From: Xanthomonas hortorum pv. pelargonii
GTDB lineage: Bacteria; Pseudomonadota; Gammaproteobacteria; Xanthomonadales; Xanthomonadaceae
Direction of reading: 5' to 3'
Assembly (NCBI RefSeq): GCF_024499015.1
Contig: NZ_CP098604.1
Span: 1,984,001 to 2,048,000 of the forward strand
DNA: 64,000 nucleotides
Shown piece by piece: positions 27,394-35,733 of this stretch; position 1 is the stretch's first letter; the number at the start of each line of letters is the position of its first letter. Both the position numbers and the translations under genes were made by a program. The notes under the pieces were generated by a model. The model worked only from the letters and a program-made list of their open reading frames with translations, was not told the origin of the DNA and searched no databases.

Positions 27394-27912
27394 ATGAAAA
27401 CACATATTTTGATTGCATTTACTTTTTTATTTTCTACATTCTCCGCAATGGCCGAACAAGGCTGCCCTCCGGGTGAATATCCCATAGGCGGACAAGGGGC
27501 GATGGCATGCGCGCCCCTACCTCAAAATCAAGCACAGCAAACACAATCTCGGCCTAGCGGGAAATGGATAAAAACATGGGGTGCCGTTGCGCTTGATAAG
27601 GCCGACACTGGCGCGATAGGCGCGTCAATTGGAAAAACATCTAAAAGTGATGCTCAACAAGATGCGATTAACAATTGCGTCAAAGGTGGAGGCACCGAGT
27701 GCAAAGGGTGGACCACATATGAAAATCAATGCATTGCTGTTGCAGAGCCCTATAAAGGCGAAAAATCAATTCCGGGAAGCTTGCAGTTCGTGGCAGGCCC
27801 TTCCTTAGAAAAAATCAAAGGTCAAGCATCGGAAAAATGCACATCAAAAAACAAGATGACCTGCCGAGTTTTCTACTCAGACTGCTCCGAACCAATTTTT
27901 GAAAAGTTCTAA
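27394..27912 (+). CDS. DUF4189 exported protein, copy 2
   Basis: 172 residues. Signal peptide MKTHILIAFTFLFSTFSAMA, then EQGCPPGEYPIGGQGAMACAPLPQ, KWIKTWGAVALD, an NNCVKGGGTECKGW pair and a conserved end CRVFYSDCSEPIFEKF. Eight or more cysteines in the mature part suggest disulfide bonding in the periplasm or at the cell surface. The base composition is clearly more AT-rich than the core genes. It follows virB6 cassette 2 and precedes the lipoprotein/DUF2235 pair. Confidence 0.8.
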   Translation: MKTHILIAFTFLFSTFSAMAEQGCPPGEYPIGGQGAMACAPLPQNQAQQTQSRPSGKWIKTWGAVALDKADTGAIGASIGKTSKSDAQQDAINNCVKGGGTECKGWTTYENQCIAVAEPYKGEKSIPGSLQFVAGPSLEKIKGQASEKCTSKNKMTCRVFYSDCSEPIFEKF

Positions 27913-28007
27913 GAGCTCCATAAATAAACCCGAAGCGTAAGTTACTTTATTGGACACATGCGCAGGCTTTATCACAGGACTAAAATCTATAAAGCACCAA
28001 CCTCATT

Positions 28008-28588
28008 ATGCGAAATCTACATATTGGAGCCCTACTCTGTTTTGCCCTATTTTTTTGACAGGGTGTAACCCCATGAATACCGCCTACGCAAAACCTAACA
28101 ATACCGTGGCAGATTGGCCGTTGAAGTTTGTGCGGCATAGCTTTGGCTCAGCCTGCTACTCGACGTACGGATGCAAGATCCGCTACAACAATTTCCTGTT
28201 CATTGATGACCCGGATGACAAGCTCGAAGTGTCGTCGGCCTCATTGGGGAAAAAGTATCCTTCCAATCTTGGGGGCGGTTATCTCGGTGTTAAGAATTTT
28301 CCGCCGCCCATCGAAATTTCCTGGCGTTCAAAAGATGGTCAGGCCCACAACGCCAAAGTCGATTTGGAAGATATTTTCCATGACCGTTTGATTCGTCATA
28401 ACGTCAAACGCGAGGACATCCCAGAAGGCATTTCCATCGGCGATCCTGAGATCGTATTAGAAGTTAACGATCGCACGGTTAATGTGTACATGAAGGCGTT
28501 TGTTCCCACGAAATCACGCCGCAATCCAAGTAATGCCAACAGCGACTATCGAGACGAATTAGTTTTAGCATGGAGCAAGGTTTACTAG
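28008..28588 (+). pseudogene. Putative immunity lipoprotein 1, leader frameshifted
   Basis: From ATG 28008 the frame reads MRNLHIGALLCFALFF and then hits TGA within a run of seven T (28050-28056). One extra T would give LTGCNPMNTAYAKP, a proper lipobox, and a 193-residue lipoprotein. The body (ADWPLKFVRHSFGSACYSTYGCK; LFIDDPDDKLEVSSASLG; EISWRSKDGQAH; HDRLIRHNVKREDIPEGI) is intact and nearly identical to the gene at 32428-33015, which has a good leader. It sits 42 bases before a DUF2235 lipase-like gene, so it probably neutralises that effector. Either the gene is off, it is phase-variable, or the T run was miscounted. Confidence 0.7.
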
Positions 28589-28630
28589 GCATTCTGCTAT
28601 TCATAGCAACCGTAATCACGGAGATGTTTC

Positions 28631-29860
28631 ATGGAGAAGAAACAATTGCCTGATGGCGTGACCACTTATCCAGCAGATAAGAAAGATGTTGCGAGCTACG
28701 CCGATGCGAGCAAAGCGCTCTCGGCGCAAGCAACGCCAATTATGGTAGATCCCACTAAGCCGCACTCGCGCCTGTTCGTTGCTGCCTTTGATGGTACTGG
28801 CAACAATCTGCACAAGGATGCGCCAGAGCATCGCACCAATGTGGCAGAAGCTTACCTGCAGATCGATACGGCACGCAGGAAAGAAGGCCTTGAGAATATC
28901 AGCGCTGGCTACGTCGAAGGTGTAGGTACACAGGGAGGGCTGCGCGGCGCACGCGACCTCATGCGGGGCACTACCTATGAGGCCCGGCTTGAAGAAATGT
29001 ATTTCCAGTTTACGAAGCAAGCCAAACATTGGCTGGACGAAGATCCCCACGCGGAGATAAGCCTTGCATCAATGGGCTTTAGCCGCGGCGCAGAGCAGGC
29101 CGCAGGCTTCACTCGCATGGTGCATGAACGCGGTATCCACGACCCTAAAAGCATGGTTGTGCACCGTGGTAACGATGGTTTGATTGAGCGCGTCGAGTTC
29201 ACCAAGCCTCCGTTGGTCGCCCCAGGGCGGGTTGCCCAGGCCGTTGGCCTCTTTGATCCGGTCGGTACAGGGACGCCGCGCGACCATGACCGGCGCTTGC
29301 CGCCATCGGTGATTTCCGGCTTCCAGATCACTGCCGAGGACGAGCGCCGCAATCTGTTCCAGTCCACGTCCATCATGGATGCCGGCCGCACAAACGACGG
29401 TCGCTTCCTCAACGTCACCGTGGGTGGCGCACATAGCGACATCGGCGGCAGCTACAGCCAAAACGGTCTTGCCATTCGTAGCGGCAATGTCATGGTGGAT
29501 TATCTCAACGGCTTGAGTGCCCAACCATTTCTGGACAAGCGCGCGGTGCCCAGCGCACCAGAAATGAATGTCGTCCACCGCTCTGAGGAACATCAGTTTA
29601 TCTACAGCACTTCGCTGTACGACAAGAGCGGCGCGCGCGGCGTGCAGACAGAACTGGCACCACCTGCGCTGTGTCGTATCGACTGCCTGGATGCACAGCC
29701 GGTCGATAAGGCCTTGGCAGAGAAATTTACGTTCAAGCCGGTTGCGATTGGACCGGTGCCGGCTGAGCCGCACGCACTCAAAGCTTCACAATCAACAGTT
29801 CCAAACGACTGTCGACTCCCCGTAATTCAATGCCAGCCAAAATTAGAGGTCTGCGGTTGA
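28631..29860 (+). CDS. DUF2235 lipase-like effector 1, C-terminus replaced by IS3
   Basis: About 393 native residues followed by some 16 residues read from the IS end. The alpha/beta-hydrolase features of DUF2235 (Tle1-like phospholipases) are [23 protein letters not shown] near the start, the nucleophile elbow [21 protein letters not shown], and the His/Asp region [16 protein letters not shown]. Native sequence ends at VPND (29809) where the IS3 element starts; the intact relative (33056-35611) goes on for about 100 more residues, including the likely T4SS signal. This copy therefore has a catalytic domain but has probably lost secretion. Confidence 0.82.
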   Translation: MEKKQLPDGVTTYPADKKDVASYADASKALSAQATPIMVDPTKPHSRLFVAAFDGTGNNLHKDAPEHRTNVAEAYLQIDTARRKEGLENISAGYVEGVGTQGGLRGARDLMRGTTYEARLEEMYFQFTKQAKHWLDEDPHAEISLASMGFSRGAEQAAGFTRMVHERGIHDPKSMVVHRGNDGLIERVEFTKPPLVAPGRVAQAVGLFDPVGTGTPRDHDRRLPPSVISGFQITAEDERRNLFQSTSIMDAGRTNDGRFLNVTVGGAHSDIGGSYSQNGLAIRSGNVMVDYLNGLSAQPFLDKRAVPSAPEMNVVHRSEEHQFIYSTSLYDKSGARGVQTELAPPALCRIDCLDAQPVDKALAEKFTFKPVAIGPVPAEPHALKASQSTVPNDCRLPVIQCQPKLEVCG

Positions 29861-30933
29861 TGTTGATCACGGAACTCGGCGGGCGTTAGCCCGCCCAGGC
29901 TGTCGTGCGGGATCTGCTGGTTGTAGTCGGCCAGCCAGTGTTCGGTCTGTTCGCGAACCTCGCTCAGCGTGCGGAAGAGATGCATGTCCAGCACGCCGCG
30001 CCGGTAGCTGCCGTTGAAGCGTTCGATAAAACCGTTTTGCATTGGACGCCCCGGCTCGATGAAGTCCAAGGCGATGCCTTTGCGCTCGGCCCACTCGGCC
30101 AAGGCCAATGCGACAAACTCCGGGCCATTGTCCAAGCGAAGTTTGGCGGGGTAGCCGCGCCAGGCTGCGATGCGTTCCAAGGTGCGGATGACGCGGGCGG
30201 CCGGGAGATTCAAGTCCACTTCGATCGCCAAGGCTTCCCGACTGAAATCGTCGATGACATTGAACGTGCGGAAGCGTCGACCATCCCACAACGCATCGGA
30301 CATGAAGTCGATCGACCATCCAGCATTGGGTCGCTCTCCGCATGCCAGCGGTTGTGGATGACGCGTCGGGACCCGGCGCCTGCTGCGACGACGTTGATTG
30401 AGTTTCATCAGGCAATACACGCGCCACACCCTTTGTGATTCCACACATGTCCGCGACGGCGGATGATCTGAAAGAGCTTTCCAAAACCACGCTCGGGAAA
30501 ACGCTCGGCCAATTCGGACAACAGCGCAATGACCTCCTCGTCGCGATCGGGACGACGCCGATAGCGCACTGTCGAGCGAGCCACGCCAACGACCGCACAG
30601 GCCCGGCGCTCGCTCCAGCCATGCTGCTCGACGAGCCAGGCAAGAAGCGGGCGTTTGTGCGCCGGGTCTACAGCTTTTTGCGATGACATCCTTCAATGCA
30701 TGGTTTTCCATGGCGAGCTCGGCGTACATGCGTTTGAGCTTGCTGTGCTCGGTCTCCAGGTCGCGAAGGCGCTGCACATCGGCTGCCTCCATGCCACCGT
30801 ACTTGGACTTCCAGACGTAGTACGTCGCATCGGAAATGCCCAGCTCACGGCACACATCCTTGACCTGGCGGCCGCCCTCAACCTGCTTCAGCGTGGCGAC
30901 AATCTGGCTTTCGGTGAACTTGCTCTTGCGCAT
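29827..30933 (-). CDS. IS3-family transposase OrfA plus frameshifted OrfB
   Basis: The frame starts with OrfA ([24 protein letters not shown], then a leucine-zipper-like [32 protein letters not shown]). It then runs through about 300 bases of out-of-frame sequence and rejoins the OrfB catalytic region at [18 protein letters not shown], with DDE residues in [20 protein letters not shown] and [13 protein letters not shown]. The true OrfB N-terminus lies in another frame (30408-30689). One missing A, at the TTT 30432-30434 on the + strand, would rejoin the two parts of OrfB. As sequenced the transposase is probably inactive. Confidence 0.8.
   Translation of the reverse strand: MRKSKFTESQIVATLKQVEGGRQVKDVCRELGISDATYYVWKSKYGGMEAADVQRLRDLETEHSKLKRMYAELAMENHALKDVIAKSCRPGAQTPASCLARRAAWLERAPGLCGRWRGSLDSALSASSRSRRGGHCAVVRIGRAFSRAWFWKALSDHPPSRTCVESQRVWRVYCLMKLNQRRRSRRRVPTRHPQPLACGERPNAGWSIDFMSDALWDGRRFRTFNVIDDFSREALAIEVDLNLPAARVIRTLERIAAWRGYPAKLRLDNGPEFVALALAEWAERKGIALDFIEPGRPMQNGFIERFNGSYRRGVLDMHLFRTLSEVREQTEHWLADYNQQIPHDSLGGLTPAEFRDQHQPQTSNFGWH
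30408..30689 (-). pseudogene. IS3 OrfB, N-terminal part before frameshift
   Basis: Reads [20 protein letters not shown], then [31 protein letters not shown] and [19 protein letters not shown], the normal start of OrfB in IS3-family elements. The AAAAAG stretch at its start overlaps the end of OrfA, as expected for programmed -1 frameshifting. After WNHK the frame slips into GCGACIA. A one-base loss in an A run explains it, since the neighbouring frame continues with RVWRVYC. Confidence 0.75.
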
Positions 30934-31006
30934 CGTTGGTCTCCTTGGTGGCTAGTGTGCCCGGAGACCTCTAGTTATGGATGGATCAATTTTACGGGGA
31001 GTCGAC

Positions 31007-31793
31007 AGCTGCATCAGCTGTTCACCGATGAAGAAGACACCACGTCGGCCGATGCGATCGACCAGAATCTGGCGCTGACCCAGCTCGCCTTGGCGGCGGT
31101 GGATGTGGTGCGCATCGACCCGGACGACCCGGAGTCGCTTGAGCAAAGCGCAGCGCCATGCTGATGGCAGGCGTTGGCGCGTCCAGCCCGGCTATGGCGG
31201 CCGGTGCGATGTTGCTGCTGTTCAAGTTCACCATGGCCTTCTTGATCGGCGTCGGGCCGATTTTCGTCCTGGCGCTCATGTTCGATGCCACCAAGGACTT
31301 GTTCAAGAAATGGCTGTTCTACGTCATCGGCACGCTGTTCTCGATGTCCATGCTCTCGGTGGTCTCGGCCATCGTGCTCAAGCTCTCCTACAAGGTAGCC
31401 GCCGCGCTGTGGGCCGCAAAAGGCATCAACAGCCTGATGGGCAATGACGTGGAAGGCCTGAGCTCGCAAGCCATGCAGCAAGGCGGCATCGGTCTATTGC
31501 TGACCACTGTCATCATCACCATGCCCACCGTCGCGGCTGCATTGTGGCAGGGCAGCATGGGTAGCTTCATGGCTTTCTCGGCGTTTGATCGAACGGGCTC
31601 CGCTCCGGGACCACAGGGACAGGCGCCCGGGACGTACGGACCACAACCGATTAGCAGGGACAATTCGGCTTCGCAAGGAAATCCGCTGGTTACATCGGGA
31701 TCACAAAGGTCTGCTGGATTACCGCAAGTAACACCCCCCGAGAACAGCGGCTCAAGGGGAATAGCAAATCAGACAGATAATCGGATTATATAA
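31007..31793 (+). pseudogene. virB6 3' cassette, copy 3, with frameshift
   Basis: Starts abruptly at the IS3 end with virB6 codon about 118 (LHQLFTDEEDTTSADAIDQN). An A4 run in copy 1 (25306-25309) is A3 here (31145-31147), which shifts the frame; an internal ATG at 31158 (MLMAGVGASSP) reopens it. Residues 198-313 of VirB6 are again identical in protein. The tail differs (TGSAPGPQGQAPGTYGPQP ... GSRGIANQTDNRII). DNA is close to copy 1 up to about 31524 and then matches copy 2 (GTCGCGGCTGCATTG), so the copy is mosaic. The next DUF4189 gene starts 15 bases later. Confidence 0.85.
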
Positions 31794-31808
31794 TACAGGT
31801 TTTTATAT

Positions 31809-32342
31809 ATGAGAATTTATTGGGTCTTATTTTTAATCGCTATTTCCATTGCACGCCCTGCAAATGCGGAAGGAGGCTGCCCTCCTGGTCAGTATCCCAT
31901 CGGCGGTCAAGGTGCGATAGCATGCGCACCAATTCCCCAACAAAACGCACAACAACAACCGCGCCCTTCTGGTAGATGGGTTAAAACCTGGGGAGCAATT
32001 GCAATGGGATCCAGTGACTCCATACCTACCTATGGAGTAACTACGGGGAAGCTATCGAAAGCTGAAGCGGAGGAAGATGCATTAAATCGTTGCGCTTCTC
32101 GCGGACAAACCAACTGTCAAATTGGACTATCCTATAAAAATCAATGCGCAGCTGTTGCCGAACCTCAAATACAAGGAAACCCATTTGCAGGCGGGGTTTC
32201 TCAGTTTATGGGAAATGGCACGACACTTAAGGCAAGTAATATGGCCTTAGAAAAATGCAAAAACGATAATAAATCCGCTCCCTCAGCGGAATGCAAGGTT
32301 ATTTATACCGCCTGCTCAGAACCGATTTTTGAAAAGTTCTAA
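31809..32342 (+). CDS. DUF4189 exported protein, copy 3
   Basis: 177 residues. Leader MRIYWVLFLIAISIARPANA, then EGGCPPGQYPIGGQGAIACA, RWVKTWGAIAMGSSDSIPTYGV, NRCASRGQTNCQIGLSYKNQCAAVAEP and a conserved end ECKVIYTACSEPIFEKF. It is AT-rich like its relatives. It lies directly after virB6 cassette 3 and before the intact immunity-type lipoprotein. It resembles copy 4 most closely (shared GKLSKAEAE and CQIGLSY segments). Confidence 0.82.
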   Translation: MRIYWVLFLIAISIARPANAEGGCPPGQYPIGGQGAIACAPIPQQNAQQQPRPSGRWVKTWGAIAMGSSDSIPTYGVTTGKLSKAEAEEDALNRCASRGQTNCQIGLSYKNQCAAVAEPQIQGNPFAGGVSQFMGNGTTLKASNMALEKCKNDNKSAPSAECKVIYTACSEPIFEKF

Positions 32343-32427
32343 GGAAAATATAAAAGCAAATGGGAGATTATCGAAGTCACGCTTACCACATGCAGGGATT
32401 CAATTTATTCCTGCATGGCCCTACACC

Positions 32428-33015
32428 ATGATCAGGCGCATAAATGTAGTTATAATGCTGTTCCACTTGTCTTTACTTTCTTTGACAGGTTGCAACCCTA
32501 TGAACACTGCCTATGCAAAACCTGATAATACCGTGGCAGACTGGCCGTTAAAGTTTGTACGCCATAGCTTTGGTGCAGCCTGCTACTCGACCTACGGCTG
32601 CAAGGTCCGCTATAACAATTTCCTGTTCATCGATGACCCGGATGACAAGCTCGAAGTGTCTTCGGCCTCGCTGGGCGCCAAGTATCCTTCCAACCTCGGT
32701 GGCGGCTATCTTGGCGTAAAGAACTTCCCGCCACCCATTGAAATCTCCTGGCGCTCAAAGGATGGTCAAGCCCATGAAGCCAAGGTCGATCTGGAAGAAA
32801 TTTTCCATGACCGTCTGATTCGTCATAACGTCAAACGCGAAGATATCCCGGAGGGTATTTCAATTGGTGATCCAGAAATCGTATTGGAGGTGAATGATCG
32901 TACGGTGAATGTTTACATGCGTGCCTTCATCCCTACAAAAACCCCTCAGATCCCAGGAAATCCTCGCAGTAGCTTTAGAGATGACTTGGTCGTAGCGTGG
33001 ACAAGATCGTACTAG
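32428..33015 (+). CDS. Putative immunity lipoprotein 2, intact
   Basis: 195 residues from ATG 32428 (MIRRINVVIMLFHLSLLSLTGC), a normal lipoprotein leader with lipobox LTGC. The mature part is nearly identical to the copy at 28008-28588 (PMNTAYAKP; DWPLKFVRHSFGAACYSTYGCK; FIDDPDDKLEVSS; RHNVKREDIPEGISIGDPEIVLEVNDRTVNVYM). It lies 40 bases upstream of the second DUF2235 gene. In Xanthomonadales, T4SS effectors are commonly encoded beside periplasmic lipoprotein inhibitors, so immunity is the likely role, by inference from position. Confidence 0.72.
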   Translation: MIRRINVVIMLFHLSLLSLTGCNPMNTAYAKPDNTVADWPLKFVRHSFGAACYSTYGCKVRYNNFLFIDDPDDKLEVSSASLGAKYPSNLGGGYLGVKNFPPPIEISWRSKDGQAHEAKVDLEEIFHDRLIRHNVKREDIPEGISIGDPEIVLEVNDRTVNVYMRAFIPTKTPQIPGNPRSSFRDDLVVAWTRSY

Positions 33016-33106
33016 CGCTCCCTGTTTTTTGTCATTGTAATCATGGAGATGTTTCATGGAGAAGAAACCCCTTCCGGATGGTGTGACCACTTATCCAGCC
33101 GATGCA

Positions 33107-33114
33107 AAGGATAT
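33107..33114 (+). repeat. Target-site duplication, left (AAGGATAT)
   Basis: AAGGATAT directly precedes the left end of the ISXO2-like element and is repeated at 34187-34194 after its right end. Eight-base duplications are typical of IS1595-family elements. Removing one copy plus the element restores the DUF2235 reading frame. Confidence 0.9.
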
Positions 33115-34186
33115 CCTGATTAGCCCCGACTCTCAGCCATGAAAATTGCTCGCTGCACGTAAAACCGGCTCTGGGCATGGTGTGGATTGCATCATGGCCG
33201 TGGCAAGTCGTGGCAGCATCTCGCGCAAGCGGAATCGACGATTAAAACGATAGGCCGCTTCTCCCAGGTAACGCCTTGCGTATTTGCCTTGCGCGATGGC
33301 GTGATACACGCCACTGATGGCGCGCTTGAGATTGCCCAGCACCACGTTGAGCCAACGTGCACCGGCCGTTTCGGTCGCGGCACGACCACCGCCAGTGTCC
33401 AGCGTGGTGTGCGCGTGGCCGGCGTCTTCTAGCCGGCGGAAGCAGGCCAGCCCATCGGTGTAGACCTCGCATTCGGGCGCCAAGCGACGGGCAATCCAGT
33501 CCTGCAGCGAGGTGTTATCGAAGCTGCGCACCGGCTCGATCACCACAAAGCGCGGCGCGGTGAAGGTGGCATCGGTCTGCACCGCAATCAGGAACGCTTG
33601 TTTGTTCTCCGATCCGCGTCCGGCCTTGCCACCGTTACGCTCGCCGCCGAGATAGGCATCGTCGATCTGCACGAAACCCGCCAGTTTCCGCATGGATTCG
33701 CGCTCGGCCATAACCTGCATGATCTTGTGTTTCATCCGCCAGGCCGTCTTGTAGTTGACGCCCAGATGCCGCATCAACTCCAGCGCGGCCATGTTGGTTT
33801 TGGTCGAGGTCAGCAGGTGCAACGCCAGCATCCAGGTGCGCAGCGGCAGCTTGGTGCCTTCGAACATCGTGCCTGCAATCAGGCTGGTCTGATGCCGGCA
33901 CGCGCTGCATTGGTAGTAGATCGCAGCACCCCGCTTGAAACGCGAGCGCACGCGTCCGGCACAAACAGGGCAACGAAAGCCTTGCGGCCAGCGCCACTTG
34001 TAAAGCGCGCGATAGCACTTGGCTTCGGTGCCGTAGGACGCGAAGAACTCAGGCATCGACAATCCCGCTTGGAACTGCACGGCATTGATACTCATCACGC
34101 CACCTCGTTGGCTTCAGGTGACAGCAGCATCCACCCAGCGCGGCGCAGATCCTGCGACAGGCGGCTGATGGTCAGGGCTAATCAGG
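33115..34186 (-). mobile_element. IS1595-family (ISXO2-like) insertion sequence
   Basis: 1072 bp with inverted ends CCTGATTAGCCCCGACTCTC on the left and CCTGATTAGCCCTGACCATC read inward from the right. It carries one transposase gene, apparently complete, and has an exact 8-bp target duplication, so it is a simple and fairly recent insertion into codon 20 or so of DUF2235 effector 2. Confidence 0.92.
33133..34098 (-). CDS. IS1595-family transposase (ISXO2 group)
   Basis: 321 residues. The N-terminal zinc ribbon CPVCAGR...YYQCSACRHQTSLIAGT is followed by the DDE/N catalytic domain (VQIDDAYLGGERNGGKAGRG; CEVYTDGLACF; LNVVLGNLKRAISGVYHAI), typical of the ISXO2 group, ending in the RFNRRFRL motif. 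The length matches an intact enzyme and no frameshift is seen. Confidence 0.92.
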   Translation of the reverse strand: MMSINAVQFQAGLSMPEFFASYGTEAKCYRALYKWRWPQGFRCPVCAGRVRSRFKRGAAIYYQCSACRHQTSLIAGTMFEGTKLPLRTWMLALHLLTSTKTNMAALELMRHLGVNYKTAWRMKHKIMQVMAERESMRKLAGFVQIDDAYLGGERNGGKAGRGSENKQAFLIAVQTDATFTAPRFVVIEPVRSFDNTSLQDWIARRLAPECEVYTDGLACFRRLEDAGHAHTTLDTGGGRAATETAGARWLNVVLGNLKRAISGVYHAIAQGKYARRYLGEAAYRFNRRFRLREMLPRLATAMMQSTPCPEPVLRAASNFHG

Positions 34187-34194
34187 AAGGATAT
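34187..34194 (+). repeat. Target-site duplication, right (AAGGATAT)
   Basis: Second copy of the 8-bp duplication, next to the right end of the ISXO2-like element; the DUF2235 coding sequence resumes in it and continues with TGCTAGCTACGG. Confidence 0.9.
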
Positions 34195-35733
34195 TGCTAG
34201 CTACGGCGATGCGAGCAAGGCGCTCTCGGCCCAGACAATACCTATCATGGTGGACTCTGCGCAGCCACATTCCCGTTTATTTGTTGCCGCCTTCGATGGT
34301 ACTGGCAATAATTTGTACAAAGACGCGCCTGAGCATCGCACCAATGTCGCTGAAGCCTACCTGCAGATTGATGCTGCACGGAGGAAGGAGGGACTGGAAA
34401 ATATCGGCGCCGGATATGTCGAAGGTGTCGGCACCCAAGGTGGGCTAGGCGGTACACGCGATCTCATGCAGGGCTACACCTATGAGGCACGCCTTGAAGA
34501 GATGTACGTAAAATTTGCGGAGCAATCAGCGAAGTGGATTCGAGAGGACCCCGGGGCAAAGATCAGTGTCGCTCCGATAGGTTTCAGCCGTGGCGCTGAG
34601 CAAGCAGCCGGCTTCGCACGCCTGGTCCACGAGCGTGGCATCCAAGATCCGGAAGGTATGGTGATCAAGCGCGGAGCTAATGGCCTGATCGAGCATATTG
34701 AATTCACCAAGCCACCGCTGGTTGCCCCAGGACAAGTTGCCCAGGCTGTCGGCCTATTCGATCCTGTCGGCACTGGCGTTCCGCGCGATCATGACCGGCG
34801 CTTGCCGCCGTCAGTGATTTCCGGCTTCCAGATCACTGCCGAGGACGAGCGCCGCAATCTGTTCCAGTCCACGGCCATTATGGATGCCGGCCGCACAGAA
34901 GACGGCCGCTTCCTCAACGTCACCGTAGGTGGCGCGCATAGCGACATCGGTGGCAGTTATAGCCAAAATGGCCTCGCCATCCGCAGCGGCAACGTCATGG
35001 TGGATTATCTCAACGGCTTAAGTGCCCAGCCGTTTCTAGATAAACGTGCCGTTCCAAGCGCGCCAGAAATGAATGTGGTACACCGTTCTGAAGAACATCA
35101 GTTTATCTACAGCACTTCGCTGTACGACAAGACCGGCGCGCGCGGCGTGCAGACAGAACTGGCGCCACCTGCGCTCTGCCGCATCGACTGCCTGGATGCA
35201 CAACCGGTCGATAAGGCATTGGCGGAGAAGTTCACGTTCAAGCCAGTTGTAATTGGAGCGGTGCTAGCTGAGACAGCTGCATCCAGAACGCCACAATTAG
35301 CAGTGCCCAACGACCAGCTTTACCAAGCCATCCACAGCAAACTTCCTGCAGGCACATCCGAGGCCATCGCGATGCATGCAACGGTGGAGGCAAAGCGCGA
35401 AGGCATCGTGCGGGCCGATCAGCTGCAGAGCGTGACGTTACAGCAAGGCAATGTCTGGATCGTTGGTCAGACACCGGGTTTTCGGGTCAAGGTAGACCTT
35501 TCTGCTCCCATGCCCCCCTTGGACGAAAGCATTCGCCAATCGCAAGCGCTCGATGAGCAGCGCGTACGTCCCACGCCTGACCGTACGCCCTCACCTACAC
35601 TCAGCATGTGAGGCATACTGGTCGCTCGACGAATGTATGGATCCTCTCGTGAATGATGTCGCCACGATCCATTACGCTGGCTTTGTGGTGTTATCCAAGA
35701 TAACAGTCGATTGGCCTGGACTGGAGACCATTT

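Larger units (their letters stand above)
29810..31007 (-). mobile_element. IS3-family insertion sequence
   Basis: 1198 bp bounded by inverted repeats TGTCGACTCCCCGTAA (29810-29825) and its complement (30992-31007). It encodes OrfA and OrfB of an IS3-family element, probably the IS407 group. The outer flanks do not match: the left flank is inside the DUF2235 gene (ending CCAAACGAC) and the right flank is mid-virB6 (GCTGCATCAG). No target duplication is therefore present, so a later deletion or recombination removed DNA on one side. Confidence 0.88.
33056..35611 (+). pseudogene. DUF2235 effector 2 with XVIPCD-like tail, split by ISXO2-type element
   Basis: Removing the IS and one target duplication joins 33056-33114 to 34195-35611 in frame, giving 491 residues: [20 protein letters not shown] then [13 protein letters not shown]. 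The hydrolase core has [30 protein letters not shown] and AHSDIGGSY. The last 110 residues (NDQLYQAIHSKLP; AKREGIVRADQLQSVTLQQG; NVWIVGQTPGFRVKVDLSAP; PLDESIRQSQ) resemble the XVIPCD signal that binds VirD4 in Xanthomonas. The original protein was thus probably a T4SS-delivered phospholipase. The 3' part from 34247 stays open and could be made from an internal start. Confidence 0.8.

Noticed and set aside
27950..28588. Lipoprotein 1 starting at the longer frame (MDTCAGFITG...)
   Set aside because: This N-terminus has no signal peptide; the relative at 32428 and the T-run repair show the real leader begins at 28008.
28631..35611. Assignment of the DUF2235 proteins to a type VI secretion system
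   Set aside because: No VgrG, Hcp, PAAR or Tss gene is in the window, while virB5/virB6 and an XVIPCD-like tail point to a type IV system.
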